Part shown: piece after piece, positions 1 through 4,976 of the stretch | How positions within the stretch are numbered: position 1 is the first letter of the stretch | Layout: every line of letters starts with the position of its first letter | Assembly: GCA_964399955.1 (NCBI GenBank) | Contig: CAYNST010000175.1 | Coordinates: forward strand, 1 to 5,167 | Length of the DNA: 5,167 nucleotides | Source of the DNA: CAYNST01 sp964399955 | GTDB taxonomy: Bacteria > Pseudomonadota > Gammaproteobacteria > Pseudomonadales > Cellvibrionaceae | Direction of reading: 5' to 3' | The notes under the pieces: generated by a model | Seen by the model: the letters and a program-made list of their open reading frames with translations, nothing else | Databases searched by the model: none | What the model was told of the DNA's origin: nothing | Program-made: the position numbers and the translations under genes

Positions 1-218
1 CCTAGAGGATGGGGTCTGCCAAGGAGAGATCCGCCGGCGTACAGCCGGCTCCCACCCCGGCCGGGTGCACGGGCCTTTAGAAACTAAACCTTGGAAGAGT
101 TGTCGCGCAAGGCCAGATGGCCTAAGCCCTACTTCGCACCAAATCACAAGGGGCGGCAATATGCGCCAAAATGGTCTAGATTAAACCAGCAGTAGCCAGC
201 AATAGACAGGACACAATC
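1..218. other. Upstream region of the GH51 gene, no recognised gene
   Basis: No gene is recognised here. The first 75 bases are clearly more GC-rich than the rest and hold short dyads: GCCGGC twice at 33-38 and 44-49, and CACCC/GGGTG arms around 54-68. Two + frames are open from the window edge, one to a stop at 85-87 and one to a stop at 182-184. Both translate to Arg/Pro/Gly-rich text without a recognisable motif, so the tail of an upstream gene can be neither shown nor excluded. Bases 76-218 should carry the promoter of the arabinofuranosidase, but I see no convincing -35/-10 pair. Two inverted repeats (110-123 and 152-167) are the only candidate regulatory marks. Confidence 0.4.
110..123. 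promoter_or_regulatory. 14-bp inverted repeat, possible operator
   Basis: AGGCCA and TGGCCT form a perfect 6-bp dyad with a 2-bp spacer, centred about 100 bases before the GH51 start codon. The size and even symmetry suit a dimeric repressor or activator site, and arabinose or xylose regulators are plausible partners for such a gene. Nothing in the sequence identifies the protein, and a dyad this short can occur by chance. A second imperfect dyad at 152-167 (GGC-GCA / TGC-GCC, with one extra G in the left arm) lies nearer the gene and is an equal candidate. Confidence 0.22.
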
Positions 219-1748
219 ATGAGAAGATTTTTAGCCGGCGTTTTCGCCATCCTAATGGCCGGTCAAGCCACCGCCCAAACCCAATCACTGGTGATAGACG
301 CAGGCAGTAGTCAGGGGCAAATCAACCCCCATATCTATGGGCATTTTGCGGAGCACCTGGGGCGGGGCGTTTACGACGGAATCTGGCGCAAAGACGACAA
401 GGGCGTGTACCAGATTCGCGACGATGTGGTACAAGCGCTGAAGGATATCAAAATACCCAACCTGCGCTGGCCTGGTGGATGCTTTGCCGACTACTACCAC
501 TGGAAAGACGGTGTAGGTCCGGTAGCTGAGAGGCCCGCAATAGTCAATGCCGTGTGGGGTGGCGCCACAGAAGACAACAGTGTGGGCATCCATGAGTTTA
601 TGGATTTGGTTGACCGGCTGGGAACAGAGCCAATTGTGGTGGGCAATGTTGGCAGCGGCACGGTACGGGATATGGCCGAGTGGTGGGAGTACATCAATCA
701 CCCGGGTAAAAGCCCCATGGCCGATCTGCGGCGCAAACACGGCCGTGAGAAACCCTGGGAGGTTTCCTTCTGGGGGGTGGGTAACGAGAGCTGGGGTTGC
801 GGCGGCAACATGAAGCCTGCGTACTACGCAAACCTTTACCGCCGTTTTGCAACTTTCCTGCCGCCCTACGGTGGTGTCAAGCCGTTCCGCATTGCCACTG
901 GGCCCTCTGGCAATGATTATGAATGGACAGAAGTCATGATGCGCGAAGCGGGTGACATGATAGACGGGTTGGATCTACACAACTATACCCTCACCGGCTC
1001 ATGGGAGACGCATAAAGGCCAGGCGGTCAATTTTAGCAAGTCGGACTGGTATGAATTAATTCAACGTGCCCGGGATATGGACACCCTGCTGACCAAACAC
1101 GGCGCCATCATGGACAAATACGACCCAGAAAAGCGTGTGTGGCTGATTGTAGGAGAGTGGGGCACCTGGCATGAGAGCGAGGATAAGCCGTTCCAGGGTG
1201 TGCTATTTCAGCAAAACTCATTGCGGGACGCATTGACCGCAGCCGTTATTCTTGACATTTTCCACCAGCATTTGGACCGCGTGAAGATGGCCAACATTGC
1301 GCAAACTGTTAACGTATTGCAGGCAATGATATTGACAAAAGACGAAGCGATGATATTGACGCCTACCTACCACGTATTTGAATTTCATACGGTTCACCAC
1401 GGTGCGACATCCCTGCCTTTGAAACTTGATGCTGGAGAAATAAAGGAAGGGGATCGCACGCTGCCGGCTTTGAGCGCATCGGCTTCAAAAGCGGACGATA
1501 ACACCGTCAACATTACCCTGACCAATATCGATCTGGAGCGGGAGCGCACGGTTGAAATTGACATCAAGAATCTTGCAGCCAAAACCGTAACCGGCAGAAT
1601 GCTTACTGCGGATGCCATGAACGCGCACAATACGTTTGAGAAGCCGCAGTCCGTCAAGCCGGCCAACTTTACGGGTGCTGTAGTCAAAGATGGCAAAATT
1701 ACGGTTAAAGTGCCTGCCAAGTCGCTGGTTCTGTTGCAGGTAAAATAA
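219..1748 (+). CDS. abfA: Secreted GH51 alpha-L-arabinofuranosidase
   Basis: A 509-residue retaining alpha-L-arabinofuranosidase (EC 3.2.1.55) that would release terminal arabinofuranose from arabinoxylan, arabinan or their oligomers. Residues 1-19 form a signal peptide with an Ala-Thr-Ala cleavage site before Gln20, so the enzyme is periplasmic or secreted. A TIM barrel (about 25-380) is followed by a C-terminal beta domain (about 390-509). Family motifs are intact: Glu45 in the YGHFAEH segment, Arg83 in LRWPGGCF, the acid/base Glu190 in GNE, His254 and Tyr256 in DLHNY, and the nucleophile Glu313 in VGEW. Cys88 takes the place of the Asn found in some family members; I recall a Cys at this point in other GH51 enzymes, so it is not a defect. 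The start is supported by AGGA at 208-211, seven bases before the ATG. Length is normal for the family. Its own terminator makes it a separate transcription unit. Some GH51 members are endoglucanases, but the motifs here fit the arabinofuranosidases. The gene symbol is by family only. Confidence 0.95.
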   Translation: MRRFLAGVFAILMAGQATAQTQSLVIDAGSSQGQINPHIYGHFAEHLGRGVYDGIWRKDDKGVYQIRDDVVQALKDIKIPNLRWPGGCFADYYHWKDGVGPVAERPAIVNAVWGGATEDNSVGIHEFMDLVDRLGTEPIVVGNVGSGTVRDMAEWWEYINHPGKSPMADLRRKHGREKPWEVSFWGVGNESWGCGGNMKPAYYANLYRRFATFLPPYGGVKPFRIATGPSGNDYEWTEVMMREAGDMIDGLDLHNYTLTGSWETHKGQAVNFSKSDWYELIQRARDMDTLLTKHGAIMDKYDPEKRVWLIVGEWGTWHESEDKPFQGVLFQQNSLRDALTAAVILDIFHQHLDRVKMANIAQTVNVLQAMILTKDEAMILTPTYHVFEFHTVHHGATSLPLKLDAGEIKEGDRTLPALSASASKADDNTVNITLTNIDLERERTVEIDIKNLAAKTVTGRMLTADAMNAHNTFEKPQSVKPANFTGAVVKDGKITVKVPAKSLVLLQVK

Positions 1749-1875
1749 TGTGTTTGCAGGGTGGCTATGCAGTGCATCCTCTGAGTGTGCATATTGTGTC
1801 AGAGCTTTATTATTGCGCGGAAAAAATATTAGTTTAGTCCTGCAGGAATTCTGCACTTAACGCTGAGCCCCTACG

Positions 1876-1914
1876 GGGTTACATCCGGCCTCTGGCAGGA
1901 TGTAACCCATTTTT
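1876..1914 (+). terminator. Intrinsic terminator of the GH51 gene
   Basis: An 11-bp perfect stem, GGGTTACATCC (1876-1886) with GGATGTAACCC (1898-1908), encloses an 11-base loop that can itself form a 3-bp GCC/GGC inner stem. ATTTTT follows directly. The T-run is on the + strand side only, so it terminates transcription from the arabinofuranosidase, whose stop codon is about 130 bases upstream. The 5' arm overlaps a smaller CCCC/GGGG hairpin at 1868-1878, which would compete for the same three G residues. Confidence 0.9.
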
Positions 1915-2140
1915 GATCCTTGTACCACTCATGGTATTAAAGTTTTTTCCCGTCAAAACCGCTCCCTCCACAGATTTTATTTCTTTAGAACCCGTCTAAC
2001 AACAAATGCTCGTGTGCACCCTTGGCAGAATTCCCTGTCTGATACGCTAAAGTGGCGCTGGAAGCCCGGGTCTCTGTGTGTTCGAAGCCTGCCCGAAGAA
2101 CCGCTGACCGTGATTGGCCTTTGCTGTCAGCCAGAAAAAA

Positions 2141-2167
2141 TTGACAGTAAGAGTAAGGTTCAATAAT
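2141..2167 (+). promoter_or_regulatory. Candidate sigma70 promoter for the GH6 gene
   Basis: A perfect -35 hexamer TTGACA (2141-2146) is followed either by AATAAT (2162-2167, five of six consensus bases but only a 15-base spacer) or by TAATTC at a 17-base spacer (poor hexamer). Transcription would start near 2174 and give a leader of about 410 bases before the GH6 ATG. The -35 lies inside a 6-bp inverted repeat CTGTCA/TGACAG (2124-2129 and 2142-2147), which would suit a repressor site. No better promoter was seen between the previous terminator and the gene; TATTAT at 2338-2343 has no matching -35. Confidence 0.35.
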
Positions 2168-2318
2168 TCCAAGGGGACTGGGAACTTTAATGAAAAACGG
2201 TAATCCGCACCGATGCCGCGCCCCCGAAAGCGGGGTGTGAGCTACGCCTTGATGGCTTGCGCAAAAAAAAGTGAAGTTGCAGCTTGATTAGTTCTGATTT
2301 TGGTCTACCGGCCCCGCA

Positions 2319-2359
2319 TGCTGATAGTGCAATTAGCTATTATTTGGCTGGAATCAGCA
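2319..2359. repeat. 7-bp inverted repeat with 27-base spacer upstream of GH6
   Basis: TGCTGAT (2319-2325) and ATCAGCA (2353-2359) are perfect complements around an AT-rich centre that includes a further AGC/GCT pair (2335-2337 and 2347-2349). As RNA it would be a long-looped hairpin in the leader; as DNA it could be two half sites for a regulator. Function is unknown and chance is possible. Confidence 0.3.
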
Positions 2360-2437
2360 ACACTCTTCCAATTTTAATAAAAATTTGTGACGCCCGCATC
2401 GGAAATAAAAAAAAATAGGAATAGAATAGGGCAAGTA

Positions 2438-2494
2438 ACCTCAAAAGGTAGGGTGGCCGGGCGTGCTTTACGGCCCTGACAGTTGGGCTTTTTT
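2438..2494 (+). promoter_or_regulatory. Possible attenuator: competing hairpins ending in a T-run
   Basis: After a small hairpin ACCT-CAAA-AGGT (2438-2449), three short GC blocks follow: GGGC (2459-2462), GCCC (2473-2476) and GGGC (2485-2488). The last is followed at once by six T (2489-2494). The middle block can pair with the first, extended by GT/AC with one bulged G, or with the third. First-with-middle pairing would block formation of the terminator-like stem. This is the layout of a transcription attenuator, but the terminator stem has only four GC pairs, so strong termination is not assured. No ligand-binding aptamer is recognised upstream. Confidence 0.28.
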
Positions 2495-2576
2495 AGATAA
2501 GTCAAATTGCTCAGGTTGTGGGGCAGCTTGCTGCTACGCCGTTGTTCAAAGAACCGGTTTACCGTTCATCCGTCTC

Positions 2577-2580
2577 GGAG
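2577..2580 (+). promoter_or_regulatory. Ribosome binding site that sets the GH6 start
   Basis: GGAG lies eight bases before the ATG at 2589. The longer in-frame alternative beginning with GTG at 2463 has no comparable site, falls inside the competing-hairpin region, and would put 42 Cys-rich residues in front of what is otherwise a perfect lipoprotein signal peptide. The ATG is therefore preferred. Confidence 0.85.
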
Positions 2581-2588
2581 ATAAATTA

Positions 2589-4523
2589 ATGTTGTCTGAA
2601 ACTCTACGGTGCCTTAGCTACCGTGTACTGGCGACCACGCTGTTGGCAAGCTCGGTCGCTACCCTATCTGCTTGTGGCGGCAACGGGGACGGTCCTGATA
2701 CCGGGTCCTCCTCAAGCTCTTCGTCCAGCTCAAGCTCCTCGTCGTCTTCCAGCTCCTCTTCCAGCTCAAGCTCGGGTATGGGGTCCAGTTCCAGCTCAAG
2801 TTCCAGCTCAAGCTCGGGTATGGGATCCAGTTCGTCCAGCTCCAGCTCAAGTTCTTCGTCTAGCAGTTCGGGTACGCCTGCGGGGCCAGACCAGCAAGCC
2901 ATTGATATTGTGGACCCAAGTACCTATGACGGAACCATTCCTTTGGATCTCCAGGCCAAGGGCACACCCGGCGCCAGTCTCCAAACAGCCGGCAACCCGT
3001 TCGCAGACTCTTATTTTTATTTGAGTCCCGACATCAAAATCATGATGGACTACTCACTGGCCATTGTTGAAGCCGAAGGCAACGCAGAGCTGGCCAACAA
3101 GATCAAATATGTTCAGCGTCAGCCGAGTGCGGTCTGGATGGATTCCATCACCACGATCTACGGGGATCCGGAAGCCGGACGACGCTCTTTGGAGGGCCAC
3201 CTGGACGCGGCGGTAGCGCAACAGCAGTATTTTGCTGAGCGCGACGGTGAGATATCTCCCATGACCATCGTGGTTATCATCTATAACCTGCCAGATCGCG
3301 ATTGTGCGGCCTTTGCTTCCAATGGCCAGCTTTATGAAGTGGGCAAACCGGGCGTAAATCATCCGCTGCTTGAAGGTATGAGAAGATATCGTGAAGAGTA
3401 CCTGGGCGTGATTGTTGACGCCTTCAACAAGCGGCCAGAGTATAAAAACCTGCGCATTGTGGCCATGCTGGAGCCGGATTCCTACCCCAACATGATCACC
3501 AACACCAAGTTGAACCCGGACGGGCCGTCTCTGATATGGCCTGACCTGACCACCGCTGACGGAACAACCTACTGCGATACGCTATTGGAAGACTACTCGT
3601 CGCCAGGACTGGAAGAGGGTTTGGGTGTGTACGGTCACGGCCTGCAAATTGCAATCGAAGAGTTGCACAAGCCCGGCAACGTCTATACCTACCTGGATAT
3701 CGGCCACGCCGGTTGGTTGGGTTGGGATGATGCAATGAATAACCAAAGCAACCTGAAAAGAGGCGTTGAAGGCTTTCTTAAATTGATCCGCGGGGCAAAC
3801 ACCGACGGCGTCAGTGGCTTTGACAAAGTACGGGGTTTTGCCTCTAACACCTCCGGCTATACGCCGGTGGAAGAACCTGCAATATCCAATGATGAAGCTG
3901 ATCGAGCCGACCTTGAAGAATTTTTTGAGTGGAACAAAGCAGTGGACGAGCTGAGCTATATTGATGCGTTCAACGCTCGAGTGCGTTCGGAGCAGGCTGG
4001 ATTTGAGCCCGGTTTCATCATTGATACGGCGCGTAACGGCTGGGGTTTTGACGGGCGCCCAGTGCCCGGTGCTGCAACCCGCGGAACGGATCTTAGCCAA
4101 AAGGTTGACCAGCGTTCTCATCGGGGTCATTGGTGCAATGTGGACAAGGCCGGAGTTGGTGAGATGCCCAAGGCCAACCCCGATGCCACTCGGCCTCATC
4201 TGGATGCCTTCTTCTGGATGAAACCACCGGGCGAATCGGACGGTATTTCCTTTGATGTGGCTGACTACCCAGTGGGTTCCGCTGCCTATAACAGTCTGGA
4301 TGCCATAGATAAAGCCATAGTCGACGCAGCAAGCGACCCAATATACGAAGGCAAGCAACTGGATACCATGTGCATTCCCGGCGCTATCCGTGACGGCGAC
4401 AAGGCAACCGTGACGGTACCCGAGTTGGCCCCGCACGCCGGGGGTTGGTTTCACAAGCAATTTTTGATGCTGGTGGAAAACGCCTACCCACAACTGGGTG
4501 AAACTGACTATTCGGGCGACTGA
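2589..4523 (+). CDS. cel6A: GH6 cellulase (probable cellobiohydrolase), surface lipoprotein
   Basis: A 644-residue inverting beta-1,4-glucanase of family GH6, acting on cellulose or cello-oligosaccharides. Residues 1-28 are a lipoprotein signal with lipobox Leu-Ser-Ala-Cys29; Gly30 at +2 gives no inner-membrane retention signal, so outer-membrane anchoring is inferred. A poly-Ser linker (40-94, 49 Ser with two Gly-Met-Gly breaks) leads to the catalytic domain (about 105-644). Against Trichoderma reesei Cel6A the key residues are present: Tyr232, Asp238 in DRDC (Asp175), Ser244, the proton donor Asp297 in EPDS (Asp221), Asp370 in YLDIGHAGW (Asp263), and Asp551 in KPPGESDG (Asp401). Cysteines 239/329 and 516/595 match the two family disulfides, but enclose loops about 30 residues longer than in the fungal enzyme, suggesting a covered, exo-acting site. 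Endo- versus exo-action cannot be settled from sequence. No carbohydrate-binding module is present, unusual for a bacterial GH6. It is a single-gene unit with its own terminator. The symbol is by family only. Confidence 0.93.
   Translation: MLSETLRCLSYRVLATTLLASSVATLSACGGNGDGPDTGSSSSSSSSSSSSSSSSSSSSSSSGMGSSSSSSSSSSSGMGSSSSSSSSSSSSSSSGTPAGPDQQAIDIVDPSTYDGTIPLDLQAKGTPGASLQTAGNPFADSYFYLSPDIKIMMDYSLAIVEAEGNAELANKIKYVQRQPSAVWMDSITTIYGDPEAGRRSLEGHLDAAVAQQQYFAERDGEISPMTIVVIIYNLPDRDCAAFASNGQLYEVGKPGVNHPLLEGMRRYREEYLGVIVDAFNKRPEYKNLRIVAMLEPDSYPNMITNTKLNPDGPSLIWPDLTTADGTTYCDTLLEDYSSPGLEEGLGVYGHGLQIAIEELHKPGNVYTYLDIGHAGWLGWDDAMNNQSNLKRGVEGFLKLIRGANTDGVSGFDKVRGFASNTSGYTPVEEPAISNDEADRADLEEFFEWNKAVDELSYIDAFNARVRSEQAGFEPGFIIDTARNGWGFDGRPVPGAATRGTDLSQKVDQRSHRGHWCNVDKAGVGEMPKANPDATRPHLDAFFWMKPPGESDGISFDVADYPVGSAAYNSLDAIDKAIVDAASDPIYEGKQLDTMCIPGAIRDGDKATVTVPELAPHAGGWFHKQFLMLVENAYPQLGETDYSGD
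2706..2870 (+). repeat. Poly-Ser linker coding tract with internal 33-base direct repeat
   Basis: Fifty-five codons encode blocks of 23, 11 and 15 serines separated by two Gly-Met-Gly triplets. All six serine codons are mixed, so this is not a simple single-codon expansion. Bases 2759-2791 and 2801-2833 are direct repeats with one mismatch (G2783 versus A2825), each covering the end of a Ser block plus Gly-Met-Gly. This points to an in-frame 42-base duplication. The linker should be flexible and separate the membrane anchor from the catalytic domain. The tract produces long Glu/Leu/Asp or Arg/Pro-rich frames on other reading frames, which are not genes. Confidence 0.9.
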
Positions 4524-4533
4524 TACCCGATAG
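4508..4533 (+). other. Hairpin spanning the GH6 stop codon
   Basis: CTAT-CGGG (4508-4516, with a bulged T at 4512) pairs with CCCG-ATAG (4526-4533), placing the TGA stop (4521-4523) in the 9-base loop. It sits just before the main terminator and could protect the 3' end of the message or simply be incidental. Confidence 0.35.
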
Positions 4534-4555
4534 CCCGCGCGCTTCAGTACCGCAA

Positions 4556-4583
4556 CCCCTTGGCCCCGGCCAGGGGGTTTTTT
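4556..4583 (+). terminator. Intrinsic terminator of the GH6 gene
   Basis: The 10-base arms CCCCTTGGCC (4556-4565) and GGCCAGGGGG (4568-4577) pair throughout with one T-G wobble; the innermost pair probably opens to give a 4-base loop. Six T follow at 4578-4583, and two A before the stem can pair with the first two T. It begins 32 bases after the stop codon. It separates the GH6 gene from the following lipoprotein gene. Confidence 0.92.
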
Positions 4584-4672
4584 GCTTCTATAACTCCCAA
4601 CTTCACCGGCCAGGGTCAAGCTCATCCTGAGGGTGGCCATCACATCACTGTGCAGGCGGCACGGCATCAGCA

Positions 4673-4706
4673 GACCAGGCTGGTCAGTCGGCCCTGAGCG
4701 GCTGAC
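4673..4706. repeat. Overlapping palindrome and stem-loop
   Basis: GACCAG-G-CTGGTC (4673-4685) is a perfect 6-bp dyad with one central base. It overlaps a longer stem-loop at 4683-4706, whose 8-bp arms GTCAGTCG and CGGCTGAC (one T-G wobble) enclose an 8-base loop. No T-run follows on either strand, so it is not a terminator. It may be an operator, a repeat element or part of an untranslated RNA; no function can be assigned. Confidence 0.4.
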
Positions 4707-4830
4707 GCAGTCAACCTCCCTGCCATATTCAAAGGCCAGTGTTCTTAGCAATTCTCACTATGCCATTCCTGAACAGCCCCCCAGTTGCCGACTAAGGGCA
4801 GGGCAGTCTGAGTTGGTTGGTCATAAAACG

Positions 4831-4852
4831 CACAATATTTGCGCTAATTGTG
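4831..4852. promoter_or_regulatory. CACAAT-N10-ATTGTG inverted repeat, possible operator
   Basis: A perfect 6-bp dyad with a 10-base spacer sits about 125 bases before the start of the third gene, in a locally AT-rich stretch. The 22-base span suits a helix-turn-helix dimer binding successive major grooves. The binding protein is unknown. Confidence 0.25.
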
Positions 4853-4976
4853 ATGCAGAGCACCTGTAAATGTTGAATCAAACGCCATACCAAACGCGCG
4901 CAAGGGGCTACACTGGATCTGTACCGAAGCTGCGCCTGACGGTGTGCTGTGGGTAAACCAACTACGCGAGGTCTAT

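Larger units (their letters stand above)
1915..2588 (+). other. Long non-coding interval and probable 5' leader of the GH6 gene
   Basis: These 674 bases carry no recognised gene. A start-less open frame (1906-2166) has no family resemblance. Landmarks in order: an inverted repeat CTGTCA/TGACAG (2124-2147) overlapping a candidate -35; the candidate promoter (2141-2167); a tiny 16-codon frame (2190-2240) with GGGA just upstream; a hairpin CCCCG/CGGGG with AAAG loop (2222-2235); runs of 8 and 9 A (2263-2270, 2407-2415); a wide dyad TGCTGAT/ATCAGCA (2319-2359); then competing hairpins ending in six T (2438-2494). Near the ribosome binding site are two more small hairpins (GCAGC/GCTGC about 2523-2534 and GAA-CGG/CCG-TTC about 2551-2567). 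It was compared mentally with common riboswitch classes, including c-di-GMP-I, TPP, ZTP and cobalamin, and matches none convincingly. Confidence 0.5.
4584..4976. other. Intergenic region before the third gene
   Basis: These 393 bases hold no recognised gene. A GTG-initiated frame (4633-4869) and antisense frames cross it, but none has a properly spaced ribosome binding site or a recognisable motif. It contains overlapping dyads at 4673-4706 and a CACAAT/ATTGTG inverted repeat at 4831-4852. A promoter for the downstream lipoprotein must be here, since the GH6 unit is terminated upstream, but no clear -35/-10 pair is visible; TACACT at 4909-4914 is a weak -10 candidate without a good -35. Confidence 0.5.

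Noticed and set aside
480..484. Cys88 in GH51 in place of an Asn active-site contact, as a possible inactivating change
   Set aside because: Cysteine at this place is, as I recall, natural in several active GH51 enzymes, and all other catalytic residues are intact.
1845..2034. Inverted 10-base match GGAATTCTGC (1845-1854) and GCAGAATTCC (2025-2034)
   Set aside because: Too short and built on a palindromic core; no flanking target duplications or transposase, so not mobile-element ends.
1906..2166. 87-codon stretch open on the plus strand after the GH51 terminator
   Set aside because: No ATG in frame, only an unsupported GTG at 2014; the translation resembles no known family and an open stretch of this size is expected by chance among six frames.
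2431..2488. Resemblance of the GGGCAA and hairpin text to a c-di-GMP-I riboswitch
   Set aside because: The conserved GACGCAAAGC block and the second-stem receptor are absent; only a few bases match.
2618..2902. Glu/Leu/Asp-rich minus-strand frame over the serine tract
   Set aside because: It is the reverse reading of mixed serine codons, which gives a repetitive acidic pattern without independent meaning.
4566..4615. 10-base direct repeat CCGGCCAGGG at 4566-4575 and 4606-4615
   Set aside because: Short, GC-rich and partly within the terminator stem; no further copies or structure to suggest a repeat family.
3582..4751. 389-codon open frame on the minus strand opposite the GH6 gene
   Set aside because: It lies antisense to clearly coding GH6 sequence with intact catalytic motifs, shows no family resemblance and has no convincing start; it is a codon-usage shadow.
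4633..4869. 78-codon GTG-initiated frame between GH6 and the third gene
   Set aside because: GAGG touches the GTG with no spacer, the translation has no recognisable motif, and dyads run through it; not supported as a gene.
147..4908. Shared 8-mer CAAGGGGC at 147-154 and 4901-4908, 72 and 76 bases before two start codons
   Set aside because: One shared 8-mer between two regions of a few hundred bases is expected by chance, and the GH6 upstream region has only a partial copy at a different distance.
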